NCBI GenBank assembly: GCA_963700255.1
Contig: CAVOWW010000031.1
Span: forward strand, 1-64,000
Length of the DNA stretch: 64,000 nucleotides
Origin: UBA10649 sp963700255
GTDB lineage: Bacteria > Actinomycetota > Actinomycetes > S36-B12
Direction of reading: 5' to 3'
In this document: positions 9,467 to 17,778 of the stretch, piece after piece
Layout: each line of letters starts with the position of its first letter
Position numbering within the stretch: the stretch's first letter is position 1
Notes under the pieces: model-generated
Told to the model about the DNA's origin: nothing
The model's database searches: none
What the model saw: the letters and a program-made list of their open reading frames with translations, nothing else
Made by a program: the position numbers and the translations under genes

Positions 9467-9593
9467 TCAGTTCATAGCAGACCGGGCTCCCATGCCCGGC
9501 CAAGTGGCGGCATATCCCCCCAGGGAGGCTGCGCTCGGAGCCGCCTCTGCTAACTGAAACGAATTTCTGACCAAAAATCCTGTACTTGCACCG

Positions 9594-9627
9594 CGCCCGA
9601 TCGGGAACCTTTCCGCCCGATCGGGCG
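9594..9627 (+). terminator. Hairpin between the M20 gene and the SIMPL gene
   Basis: 12-base arms, CGCCCGATCGGG and CCCGATCGGGCG, with a 10-base loop are followed by TCTTGTT. It is a probable terminator of the deacylase gene; each arm is itself nearly palindromic. Confidence 0.55.
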
Positions 9628-9679
9628 TCTTGTTGCATGAAAGGTCCAAAGAGACCCAAAACTTACAGGAGGTCCAACT

Positions 9680-10447
9680 ATGTTGGCAAGAAAAGTATTG
9701 TATGGCTTAGTAGTAGTGGTCGTAGTCGCAGCGTTGAGCGTGGGCGGGTTAGCCCTGGCTCTGGCAAACGGGTCGCGCAGCGCGCAGCCTGTGGCACAAG
9801 CCGCGGCGCCCACCGCGAGCGAGCGCAGCATCACGGTGGTCGGCATCGGCAAGGTAACGGGCAAGCCCGACATCGCGCGCGTGACCGTGGGCATCGAAAC
9901 GCAAGCGTCATCGCTGCAGAAAGCGGTGGATGAAAACAAGGTGAAGATGAACAGCCTGCTGGACACGCTGAAGCAGCTCGGCCTGGCCGATAAAGATATT
10001 CGCACCAGCAACTACAGCGTCTACACCGAGCGCGTCTCTTCACCGACCGCGAGCGCGGAAGTCAGCGCCGATCAGATGATCTATCACGTCACGAATCAGG
10101 TCGATGTGACCGTGCGCGACGTGAACCGGATCGGCGAAGTGCTGGACAAAGCCGTGGCCGCGGGCGCGAACAACATCTACGGCGTGACCTTCAGCGTGGA
10201 AGATACCGCCAAGTTGGAAGCCGACGCGCGCGCCAAGGCCGTGGCCGACGCGAAGCTTCGCGCCGAGGAACTGGCGCAGTTGAATGGCCTGCAGTTGGGT
10301 GAAGTACTCACCGTCAGCGAAGTGGTCGGCGGCTCGGCTTATCCGATGTACCGCGACGCCGTAGGCCTGGGCGGTGGCGGCACTCCGGTGCAGCCCGGTG
10401 AACTGGAAATGAGTATGTCGGTTCAGATCGCGTATGCTGTGAAGTAG
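9680..10447 (+). CDS. SIMPL domain-containing (DUF541) exported protein
   Basis: 255 residues. Residues 5-30 are a signal peptide or uncleaved anchor (KVLYGLVVVVVVAALSVGG); the remainder is exported. From about residue 48 (ERSITVVGIGKVTGKPDIA) the sequence follows the SIMPL/DUF541 pattern seen in BP26/OMP28 antigens and E. coli YggE: TVGIETQASSLQKAVDENK, IRTSNYSVYTER, VTVRDVNRIGEVLDKAV and a C-terminal LEMSMSVQIAYAV strand. The family is linked to oxidative-stress tolerance and forms channel-like oligomers; its chemistry is unsettled. A strong AGGAGGT lies 6 bases before the ATG. The palindrome after the stop probably serves as terminator. Confidence 0.9.
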   Translation: MLARKVLYGLVVVVVVAALSVGGLALALANGSRSAQPVAQAAAPTASERSITVVGIGKVTGKPDIARVTVGIETQASSLQKAVDENKVKMNSLLDTLKQLGLADKDIRTSNYSVYTERVSSPTASAEVSADQMIYHVTNQVDVTVRDVNRIGEVLDKAVAAGANNIYGVTFSVEDTAKLEADARAKAVADAKLRAEELAQLNGLQLGEVLTVSEVVGGSAYPMYRDAVGLGGGGTPVQPGELEMSMSVQIAYAVK

Positions 10448-10456
10448 CCATACCAC

Positions 10457-10488
10457 ACCTCCCGGAGGTTGCGCAACCTCCGGGAGGT
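10457..10488 (+). repeat. Perfect 32-bp palindrome (copy 2 of the dispersed element), likely terminator
   Basis: Two 16-base arms, ACCTCCCGGAGGTTGC and its exact complement, are followed by TTCTCTTTTCTC. It starts 10 bases beyond the SIMPL stop. It shares CCTCCGGGAGGTTGCG with the copy at 12-40. Confidence 0.75.
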
Positions 10489-10561
10489 TTCTCTTTTCTC
10501 CTGTTTGACCCTCGCTGTATTCCGGCCTACAATGTCCTCACCTCTGCAACACGAGACAGCC

Positions 10562-11269
10562 ATGAGCGATCCGGCAGATTCAACCAACACCACCAACGTC
10601 AGCGGCGGCGTCAACCTCACCAGCGATCAAACCAGCATCGGCGGCGATGTCATCGGGCGCGACAAGGTCATGCAGGTGCAGGGCGATCAAATCAACAACT
10701 ACATCCAGCTTGATCTGGCGAAGCTGGTGGAAACACTGAAGCAGGCTCTGCCCGACAACGATCCCCTGCCCGAGCGGTTGGTCAACGCCCTGCAGGATCT
10801 CAAGCAGTACCACACGCGCCTGTGGGAATGGAAAGAACTGCACAACGCGCTGAACGATGTGATCTTTGTCTTCGATCAATTCTCGAAAGAAGTGGAGCGG
10901 CGCGACGCCGCCAACAATCTGGGCGACGTGCGTGCCCTCAAGCGGCTGTGGCGTCCGGTCGATCAAAAAGTGGATCTGCTGCTGGACTTCGCAACCCAAG
11001 TGCAGCACATCGGATCACCGCTGGTCACTCAGCCTGATGGCAGCCGCCAGGGACCGCCGTGGGCGATCGAGCTGGCCAGCACCACCGATCAATTGAAGCA
11101 GCTATTTGACGAGGGCGTTCCCACGCTCGATAACATCTACGAAGCCACGAATGCTTTCTCGGACGCCGCTGAGAAGCACATGTACCTGGCCGATAAGCAG
11201 CTGCGCGACACCGCCGGCGAGTTGTACAATCTCTCAAATGCCCTCCTGGGGAGCATGAGCCATGACTAA
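10562..11269 (+). CDS. Protein with N-terminal GGDVIGRDK motif, function unknown
   Basis: 235 residues from the ATG at 10562. The N-terminus reads SGGVNLTSDQTSIGGDVIGRD (split here as SGGVNLTSDQ, then TSIGGDVIGRDK), followed by VMQVQGDQINNYIQ. This low-complexity Gly/Asp motif with GRDK is common at the N-terminus of Chloroflexota and cyanobacterial proteins with effector or signalling modules. I do not know a proven function. The rest (about residues 45-235) is predicted helical with heptad-like stretches (LVETLKQALP, ELHNALNDVIFVFDQF, AEKHMYLADKQLRDTAGELYNL). There is no signal peptide and no enzyme motif. Its end overlaps the next gene by 8 bases, so the two are translated together. Confidence 0.7.
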   Translation: MSDPADSTNTTNVSGGVNLTSDQTSIGGDVIGRDKVMQVQGDQINNYIQLDLAKLVETLKQALPDNDPLPERLVNALQDLKQYHTRLWEWKELHNALNDVIFVFDQFSKEVERRDAANNLGDVRALKRLWRPVDQKVDLLLDFATQVQHIGSPLVTQPDGSRQGPPWAIELASTTDQLKQLFDEGVPTLDNIYEATNAFSDAAEKHMYLADKQLRDTAGELYNLSNALLGSMSHD

Positions 11270-12452
11270 GTTTGAAGAGCTGCAGCAGCTTCATCAACGC
11301 TTGCTAGATCGCATGGACGAAGTCACCGACAAAGCGGCCTTTGCACGCGAAGTGCAGGCCTATGTGACGCGCGTCTGCGATGAAGCCGTTGACGTGCCTG
11401 CCCCACGCGATCGCGATCAATTGCGCGCCAATCTGCGCTATTGGGCCTCGTACCTCTACGACGCCACCGGCACGTATCCCAATACGACAATGCGCCCCTC
11501 GCGGTTGACGGCGGAGTCGCCGGAACGTGCCGCCACACCCACTGCACCCACTTCACCTGCTGCACCATCCGCGCAGAAGCGTCCGGCGTGGCTTATCTGG
11601 GGCGCGCTGGCTTTGATCGCAGTCGTGGCATTACTGGTGCTGATTTCTGCACTTCAGCCGCTCGCCATTCCGGCGAGTGCCATTCTAACACCGGAGCCTG
11701 CGCCCACGCCGACGCCGTTCCCGACCAACACGCCAGCCGTTTCTGACGCCCTAGCCCACACGCAGCACTCGATTAATCACACCGACGCCGGATCAAGGAG
11801 TCATTATTCCTGTGACAGGCGGGCCGGCAGTCTGGATAGCCAAACACAACTGTAGGGCTTTCCAAAAAGGGTTGTGATCAGCGCACCGTTTTGGTGACCT
11901 TGCCGACGGGCGCCTTGACGTTGAGTTAAGTATAATCGGCTCGGGCGAAGTGGTGGCATATGCCACGCTTGACGATAGCACGAATGCGGTGTCATTTGAT
12001 CTTTCGCAACAACCCGTGCAAGTACCTATCTCTTGCAGGTGACCGATCCCAATTCGCAGTCCAATCAAGTCTTTGCCAGCGTCATTATTCACTTCGCCGA
12101 TGATTGCAGCCGCAATACCCAGGCGATCGAGTATGTGGAAGCACCTGAAGAACTGAGCAGTACGCTTTCTCCCTCGTATTCCGATCCTGCCCTGCCGCTG
12201 CGCTGGTATCTTGTGACGTGGGGACCAGCGCCCAGTACCGGGTCCCCGACCGACTGGGTGGCACAGATCGTGCTGCAGGCCGAAGGCGGCAATGGCTACT
12301 ACGTCTACTATGCAAACAACGAGGCCCTACCCGCCGACTCCAGCACAGCACCGAGCGTGACTGTATCAGCCCATCACCAAACGGTAGGCGTTATCTCAAA
12401 TGGCTTAGCCAGCAGCCGAACTGTCTTGATCATGCCGCCATTTCCAGAGTGA
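11262..12452 (+). pseudogene. Membrane-anchored hypothetical protein, broken by about four frameshifts
   Basis: The intact first part (197 residues, to 11855) has an N-terminal helical domain (residues 1-90), a Pro/Ala/Thr linker, one membrane helix (about residues 110-132, WLIWGALALIAVVALLVLIS) and a Thr/Pro-rich stalk. The meaningful protein then jumps frame: PTPDQGVIIPVTGGPAVWIA from about 11782, CDQRTVLVTLPTGALTLS from about 11872 (after AAAAAGGG), IGSGEVVAYATLDDST from about 11930, and back to the first frame at about 12025 as YLLQVTDPNSQSNQVF, ending at 12452. The outer part reads as a small beta domain. It overlaps the GGDVIGRDK gene and probably works with it. Breakage is real decay or read error; the neighbouring genes are intact. 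Confidence 0.65.
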
Positions 12453-12477
12453 ATTGCCCCACAAGAGCAATGCCGTC

Positions 12478-14082
12478 ATGACTAAACGCCAACGACTTAG
12501 CATCGAACATCTGCCCGCCGCCGAAAAATTGATCGGCCTGCGCTTTACGGCCAAAGAACGCAAGTTGATGATCGACGATCTCAACGAGCAGCTGGCCGCG
12601 TATGAGCAGCTGCGCGCCGTCTCGATCGATAACGACGTCCCGCCGGCCTTTGCCTTTGATCCACGCCTGCCGGGCATGACCTTCGAGACGACGCAGCGCC
12701 AGATCAGATTCAGCAAGATCAAGACGCCGCGCTTGCCGGATAACATTGAAGACGTCGCTTTCTGGCCGATCGCTCAACTCGCGGCGTTGATTCGCTCGAA
12801 ACAAATCTCGTCGGTCGAACTGACGAAGTTGTATCTCGAACGGCTGCATCGCTACGATCCGATCTTGCGCTGCGTGGTGACCTTTACCGATGATCTCGCG
12901 CTGAAGCAAGCGCGCCGCGCCGATCGCGAGATTGCGCGCGGCGAATATCGCGGGTTACTGCACGGCATTGCCTACGGCGCGAAAGACCTGCTCGCCACAC
13001 GCGGCATCCGCACGACATGGGGCGCGGAACCCTATCGCGATCAAGTACCGGATGTCAACGCCGCCGTGATCGATCGGCTGGAGGAGGCCGGCGCTGTGCT
13101 GATCGCCAAGCTCAGCGTGGGTGCGCTGGCCTGGGGCGATGTGTGGCTCGACGGCGTAATGACGAAGAATCCGTGGAACCTGGAAGAAGGCTCGTCGGGA
13201 TCGTCGGCGGGATCAGGATCGGCGACGGCCGCCGGGTTGGTCGGCTTTGCGATCGGAACGGAAACGCTGGGTTCGATCGTGTCGCCGGCCAATCGCTGCC
13301 GCGTCACCGGACTGCGTCCCACCTTCGGGCGCGTGAGCCGTTACGGCGCGATGGCGCTGAGTTGGAGCATGGACAAAATCGGGCCGATGTGCCGCTCGGT
13401 GGAAGACTGCGCGATCGTGTTCGATGCCATTCGTGGATCGGATGGGCGCGATCTCGCCGTCACCGATTATCCGTTCAACTACGACGCACGAGTGGATGTG
13501 AAGCAATTGCGCGTGGGCTATGTGAAGAGCGCCTTCGACAAAGCACGCGAGAACAAAGCGAACGACGCTGAGACGTTACGCATGCTCAAGTCGCTGGGGA
13601 TCAAGCTCATTCCGATCGAGCTGCCGGAGTTCCCGTACGATGCCTTGACCATCATCCTGTTTGCCGAAGCGGCCGCAGCCTTCGACGAACTGACGCGCAA
13701 CAACCGCGACGATCTGTTGGCGCGGCAAGTGAAAGACGCCTGGCCCAATGCCTTCCGCCGATCGCGCCTGATTCCGGCGGTGGAGTATGTGCAGGCCAAT
13801 CGTATCCGCACGCTGGCGATGCAGGCCATGCAGCAGGTGATGCACGCTGCGCGGATTGATGTGTACGTTGCGCCGTCGTTCGACGAAGCCGATTTAACGC
13901 GCACCAACCTCACTGGGCATCCGGCGGTGGTCGTACCCAACGGTGTAACGGCGAAGGGCCATTCCAGCAGCATCACGTTCACGGGCAAGTTGTACGGTGA
14001 GGCAGCAGCACTGTCGGTGGCGAAAGCGTATCAAGACGCGACCGATTACCATTTGAGAAAGCCTGATCTCATTGCGAATTAA
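12478..14082 (+). CDS. Amidase (amidase signature family)
   Basis: 534 residues from the ATG at 12478; a TTG at 12454 is less likely. The Ser-cisSer-Lys triad of the amidase signature family is visible: Lys169 in GIAYGAKDLLAT, the cis-Ser in EEGSSGSSAGSGSA (about residues 242-246) and the nucleophile Ser266 in GTETLGSIVSPA. An N-terminal helical extension of about 90 residues precedes the core. These enzymes hydrolyse amides, and GatA of the Glu-tRNA amidotransferase belongs to the same fold. The lack of gatB/gatC nearby and the N-terminal extension argue for a stand-alone hydrolase of unknown substrate. It is cytoplasmic; there is no signal peptide. Confidence 0.9.
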   Translation: MTKRQRLSIEHLPAAEKLIGLRFTAKERKLMIDDLNEQLAAYEQLRAVSIDNDVPPAFAFDPRLPGMTFETTQRQIRFSKIKTPRLPDNIEDVAFWPIAQLAALIRSKQISSVELTKLYLERLHRYDPILRCVVTFTDDLALKQARRADREIARGEYRGLLHGIAYGAKDLLATRGIRTTWGAEPYRDQVPDVNAAVIDRLEEAGAVLIAKLSVGALAWGDVWLDGVMTKNPWNLEEGSSGSSAGSGSATAAGLVGFAIGTETLGSIVSPANRCRVTGLRPTFGRVSRYGAMALSWSMDKIGPMCRSVEDCAIVFDAIRGSDGRDLAVTDYPFNYDARVDVKQLRVGYVKSAFDKARENKANDAETLRMLKSLGIKLIPIELPEFPYDALTIILFAEAAAAFDELTRNNRDDLLARQVKDAWPNAFRRSRLIPAVEYVQANRIRTLAMQAMQQVMHAARIDVYVAPSFDEADLTRTNLTGHPAVVVPNGVTAKGHSSSITFTGKLYGEAAALSVAKAYQDATDYHLRKPDLIAN

Positions 14083-14163
14083 CTCGAATCCGGGCGATTG
14101 AATCGGTGATGTCATGCTCGAGTGCTTTCGTCGGGCATCCAGTAAATCCCGCTCGACAGCGTT

Positions 14164-14196
14164 CTGGATTCCCGCCTACAGCACGCGGGCATGACG
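14164..14196. repeat. REP-like fragment (CTGGATTCCCGCCT... GCGGGCATGACG)
   Basis: The arms CCCGC and GCGGG in the context CTGGATTCCCGCCTAC / GCGGGCATGACG match a widespread REP-type intergenic sequence. It lies between the amidase and ATP-grasp genes. Confidence 0.4.
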
Positions 14197-14235
14197 TTAT
14201 TCGCGGTCATTCGTGTGAATTCGCGGAAGAACACC

Positions 14236-15489
14236 ATGCGCGTTCTATTGCTGACCACAGCCCACACCTATCGCGCCGAAGCGTTTCGCGCGGCCGCGCA
14301 GAAACTGGGCGTGGAAGTCGTCACGGCGATCGATCTGCCCGACGAGTTGGGTAAGCCGCTTGATCTAGCATTAGCGCTGGATTTCCGCGATCCCGATCGG
14401 GCGGTGCAGCGCATCTTGACGTATGCGCGCGACAATCCACTCGCTGCCATTCTCTCCGTGGACGACAGCGCCAGTCTCATCGCGGCTCAAGCAAGTGCAG
14501 CCTTGAATCTGCCTCACAACTCGCCGCAAGCTGCCAAAGCGGCGCGCGACAAGTTTGTGATGCGGACATTGTTGCAGCAAGGCGGCGTGCGTGTGCCGAA
14601 CTTTCAGTTGTTCAGCACGGCAGATGATTTGCAAGCAGTGGCGCAACGGGTGGCCTATCCGTGCGTGGTGAAACCGCTCGCGCTCAACGGCAGCCGGGGT
14701 GTGATACGCGCCGACGACGTCGATCAATTCATGGCAGCGGCGCGGCGCTTGAGCCGCCTGCTCCACTCGCTCGATCCTTCACCCGAACCCAAGCCGTTTC
14801 TCGTCGAAGATTTCATTCCGGGGTTTGAAGTCGCTTTGGAAGGATTGCTCGATCACGGCGCACTGAAAGTGCTGGCCCTATTCGACAAACCCGATCCGCT
14901 CGACGGACCATTCTTCGAAGAGACCATCTACGTCACACCGTCACGTTTACCGCCGGAAACACAAGAGGCGATCGCACGCTGCACCGCGGATTCAGCGCGA
15001 GCGCTCGGTCTGGCAGAAGGGCCAGTTCACGCTGAGCTGCGCCTCAACGATCAAGGCGCGTGGCTAGTTGAGATCGCCGGCAGATCGATCGGAGGGTTGT
15101 GCTCGCAGACGCTGCGCTTTGCACAGAACAGCGTTGTCTCACTGGAGGAAATGATCTTGCGGCAGGCGATCGGCTTGGCGATCGACACGGTGGAGCGTGA
15201 AAGCCGATCAGGCGGCGTGATGATGATCCCGATCCCGGAAGCGGGGCTGCTGCGCGGCCTGAGCGGTATCGAGGCAGCAAAAGCGGTGACCGGCATCGAA
15301 GACGTGCAGATCACCGCCAAGTTAAATTATCCGTTGGTGCCGCTGCCCGAAGGCGAAAGTTATCTGGGCTTCATCTTCGCGCGCGGCAACACGCCTGCTG
15401 AAGTTGAAACAGCGCTGCGCGCCGCCCACGCCTGCTTGCGCTTCGACGTGCAGCCTATCATCCCGTTGACAATGATCAATTCTCAATGA
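14236..15489 (+). CDS. ATP-grasp domain protein
   Basis: 417 residues from the ATG at 14236 (GGAAG 6 bases upstream). The N-terminal Rossmann-like pre-ATP-grasp domain starts MRVLLLTTAHTYRAEAF and includes ILSVDDSASLIAA. The ATP-grasp fold starts near residue 105 (ARDKFVMRTLLQQGGVRVPN) with nucleotide-binding lysine in CVVKPLALNGSRGV. FLVEDFIPGFEVALEG follows, and the Mg2+-binding end is VHAELRLNDQGAWLVEIAGR. A C-terminal domain of about 90 residues follows, as in carnosine-synthase-like and biotin-carboxylase-like ligases. Such enzymes join a carboxylate to an amine via acyl phosphate. No biosynthetic partner is adjacent, so the substrate is unknown. Confidence 0.88.
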   Translation: MRVLLLTTAHTYRAEAFRAAAQKLGVEVVTAIDLPDELGKPLDLALALDFRDPDRAVQRILTYARDNPLAAILSVDDSASLIAAQASAALNLPHNSPQAAKAARDKFVMRTLLQQGGVRVPNFQLFSTADDLQAVAQRVAYPCVVKPLALNGSRGVIRADDVDQFMAAARRLSRLLHSLDPSPEPKPFLVEDFIPGFEVALEGLLDHGALKVLALFDKPDPLDGPFFEETIYVTPSRLPPETQEAIARCTADSARALGLAEGPVHAELRLNDQGAWLVEIAGRSIGGLCSQTLRFAQNSVVSLEEMILRQAIGLAIDTVERESRSGGVMMIPIPEAGLLRGLSGIEAAKAVTGIEDVQITAKLNYPLVPLPEGESYLGFIFARGNTPAEVETALRAAHACLRFDVQPIIPLTMINSQ

Positions 15490-15539
15490 TCGATTTTCAA
15501 TGTGCGCGCTGTGATTGATCATTGAAGATTGTTAATTGG

Positions 15540-15851
15540 TCATTTTCTTTGCGGCGTGCCCTTGCCCTGCTGCGGCGACCAGCCTTCGGGCATCTCGCCG
15601 CCAGCGCTAAACAAAAACTCCTCCATCTGTGCGGTCAGGAATTTCTGCGCTTCCGGATCAGCCAGGTTCAGACCGTAGTGATTGATCAACAACACCGAAT
15701 GATCTTTCCATTCCGCCCAGGCTGCCTTGGAAATATTCTCAAAAATGCGCTGACCCAGTTCGCCGGGAAACGGCGGCCGATCGAGCGCCGGGAGTTCGCT
15801 GTTCAACTTGACACACTGCACCATCCACATCATTTTCTGATAGCGGGGCAT
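15540..15851 (-). CDS. yggX: Fe(2+)-trafficking / oxidative damage protection protein
   Basis: 103 residues. The sequence follows E. coli YggX closely: VQCVKLNSELP with the conserved Cys13, then PFPGELGQRIFENISKAAW (aligning to the family's YPGELGKRIY-EISKEAW), LLINHYGLNL and MEEFLF near the end. YggX protects Fe-S enzymes against oxidative damage and is involved in iron handling. The C-terminal 15 residues (PQQGKGTPQRK) are a charged extension. It is best known from Proteobacteria, so its presence here is worth noting. It converges on the ATP-grasp gene and diverges from the formyltransferase gene. Confidence 0.9.
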   Translation of the reverse strand: MPRYQKMMWMVQCVKLNSELPALDRPPFPGELGQRIFENISKAAWAEWKDHSVLLINHYGLNLADPEAQKFLTAQMEEFLFSAGGEMPEGWSPQQGKGTPQRK

Positions 15852-15915
15852 GGGGTTCTCGCTTTCCTCACAAACTTGCGGTAGACTATAACCACTTTCT
15901 ACGGAGTGTCAAGCC

Positions 15916-16815
15916 ATGCGCGCCATATTCTTCGGCACACTCTGCGCCTTTTCCACTGCCCCGCTGCGCTTACTGATCGAGGCCGGGCATGAGCTGCTCG
16001 CCGTTGTGATCCCGTCCGAACAAACGGTCAGCGGCCGCCCGATTGCGCCACTCAGCCTGCCGCAGCTGGCTCCCCTCCCGATCGTCGCTGCGACTGCTGC
16101 GCCATCGATCGTCTCGATCGCCTGGGAACATCAGATTCCGGTCTATCAAGTCAACCGTCTCGCCGCAACCGAAACGCTTGACACGTTGGGACGCCTGCAA
16201 GCCGAGATCGCCTGTGTGGCTTGCTTTCCCAAACGCTTTCCAGCCGCGCTGCTAAAGATGCCTCGTTGGGGCTTCTTGAACATTCATCCTTCGCTGTTGC
16301 CGCACTATCGCGGGCCGTATCCCTTGTTCTGGATGCTGCGCCACGGCGATCGGCGGTTTGGCGTGACCGTTCACTTCATGGATGAGCAACTGGACACCGG
16401 CGAAATCGCCGCGCAGGCGGAAGTCGATCTGCCCGACGGAATTTCCGGCGAAGAAGCCGACAGCACCCTATCAGAATATGGCGCGGAGCTGCTGCTGGAT
16501 GTGCTGCATCAGTTGGAGAAAAACCATCTGATGCGGCGCACACAGCCGCCGGACGGCAGTTATTTTCCTGCACCGCAGGCAGCTGACTTTGTGATCGAGA
16601 CGACATGGTCCGCACAGCGGGCCTTCAATTTCATCCGCGGCACCAGCGACTGGCAGCGATCGTATCCGATCGAAGTGGCCGGGCAACGCTTTAATCTCAA
16701 ACAAGCCTTATTCTACGCCGGGCACGAAGTCCTCGATCAACCCTATCGGCAGTGGGGTGATCAAATCGATCTCCAGTTTTCTCCCGGCGTGCTGCGAGCG
16801 CTTATCGTTCGCTGA
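15916..16815 (+). CDS. Formyltransferase family protein (Fmt-like)
   Basis: 299 residues with the formyltransferase Rossmann fold (MRAIFFGTLCAFSTAPLRLL) and the catalytic triad N122, H124 (in LNIHPSLLPHYRG) and D160 (in DEQLDTGEI). The spacing equals that of E. coli Fmt (N106, H108, D144). HPSLLPxYRG is the folate-binding signature. The C-terminal 90 residues resemble the Fmt C-terminal barrel only loosely (WSAQRAFNFIRGTSDWQRSYPI). It could be a second methionyl-tRNA formyltransferase or one acting on another amine. No def or rsmB, the usual fmt neighbours, is present. Confidence 0.82.
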   Translation: MRAIFFGTLCAFSTAPLRLLIEAGHELLAVVIPSEQTVSGRPIAPLSLPQLAPLPIVAATAAPSIVSIAWEHQIPVYQVNRLAATETLDTLGRLQAEIACVACFPKRFPAALLKMPRWGFLNIHPSLLPHYRGPYPLFWMLRHGDRRFGVTVHFMDEQLDTGEIAAQAEVDLPDGISGEEADSTLSEYGAELLLDVLHQLEKNHLMRRTQPPDGSYFPAPQAADFVIETTWSAQRAFNFIRGTSDWQRSYPIEVAGQRFNLKQALFYAGHEVLDQPYRQWGDQIDLQFSPGVLRALIVR

Positions 16816-16839
16816 AGCTGTGACTACACATTCGACAAA

Positions 16840-16970
16840 GTGGAGTCGAGGCTTCAGCCGAAACACGGCACGCACTGGCACAAGGCCAATGGCACGGAGA
16901 CAGGGAAAGCACGGGAATGACATGGTCCACGCGCTGCCTTAATGCCATTGGGCCAAAGCCTCGACTCCAC
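16840..16970. repeat. 131-bp inverted-repeat element, MITE-like
   Basis: Perfect 15-base terminal inverted repeats (GTGGAGTCGAGGCTT at 16840-16854 and its complement at 16956-16970) enclose a second, inner inverted repeat (GGCCAATGGCA at 16884-16894 and TGCCATTGGGCC at 16943-16954). The whole element can fold into one long hairpin. Part of an arm (TCGAGGCTTCAGCCG) also occurs at 6441-6455. It fills most of the gap 16816-17009. Confidence 0.65.
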
Positions 16971-17009
16971 AGGCAGACATCGCGGATCTTCTTCAGTAGA
17001 GACGAAGCC

Positions 17010-17699
17010 TCACCGCTGGCCCCCGCGCGAAGGCAGCACGGCGTCGTTGAGGACATCAAGCAGCGGTTTCAAGGCCGCGAAAACTTCCACCGTGCGGGCA
17101 ACCAAACGCGGTGACAAGATGTCCTTGTCGGCCAAGGCATGGATCGTGATGAACTGCTTGTACTTGAGGAGTTCGATCTCGGGGTGATCGCCAGCGTAGC
17201 CACGCGGCGGTGTCTTGAGCTTCTCGCCCGACAGCGAACCGAAGTATTTCTTGAAGGGCTTGCTGCCGATGGCGGTTTTCAACCCCGACGGATCGCGATC
17301 GATTTCCCGGCGGATCGCCGCCAGCTGATCGGGTGTGGGCATGTACACGCCGCCCGCCAAGAAGGACTTGTCCGGCGGCTCGAGGTGGATGTAGTACGGT
17401 GCCCGCAGCGAGTGCTTGCCGCCGAGCGCGACGGACGCGGCCATATTCGGCTTATAGGGTGCCTTGTCCTTGGCAAAGCGCACGTCGCGGTAGATGCGAA
17501 AGATGCAGTCTTTGGCCGATAGATCCTCAAAGTCCTCAATCGATCGGAATTCCTGAATGAAATCGTCGACGTAGGCCTCGAAGTTCTGGCGCGCCGCTTC
17601 GTACTCGGCGCGATGCGCCTGAAACCAGGGCTTATTGTTGTGAGTCTGCAAGGCCAACAGAAAATCGAGAGTGGGTTTAAAACGAGGGGTAGTCGCCAT
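17010..17699 (-). CDS. DUF2461 domain protein (TIGR02453 family)
   Basis: 229 residues from the ATG at 17699, with GGAGG 7 bases upstream. The protein matches the DUF2461 pattern: FKPTLDFLLALQTHNNKPWF near the start, then SAKDCIFRIYRDVRFAKDK, APYKPNMAAS, YYIHLEPPDKSFLAGGVYMP and a late KYKQFITIH segment. It is found in bacteria and fungi, is cytoplasmic, and has no settled biochemical role. It is divergent from ldh; the 79-base gap between the two starts is AT-rich and must hold both promoters. Confidence 0.88.
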   Translation of the reverse strand: MATTPRFKPTLDFLLALQTHNNKPWFQAHRAEYEAARQNFEAYVDDFIQEFRSIEDFEDLSAKDCIFRIYRDVRFAKDKAPYKPNMAASVALGGKHSLRAPYYIHLEPPDKSFLAGGVYMPTPDQLAAIRREIDRDPSGLKTAIGSKPFKKYFGSLSGEKLKTPPRGYAGDHPEIELLKYKQFITIHALADKDILSPRLVARTVEVFAALKPLLDVLNDAVLPSRGGQR

Positions 17700-17778
17700 G
17701 TTCGTTCCTCCGCAAGACAATTATTGACTATGTTATACTCAACTTGAAACTGATTGTAACATCAATTTGGAGGGTATC

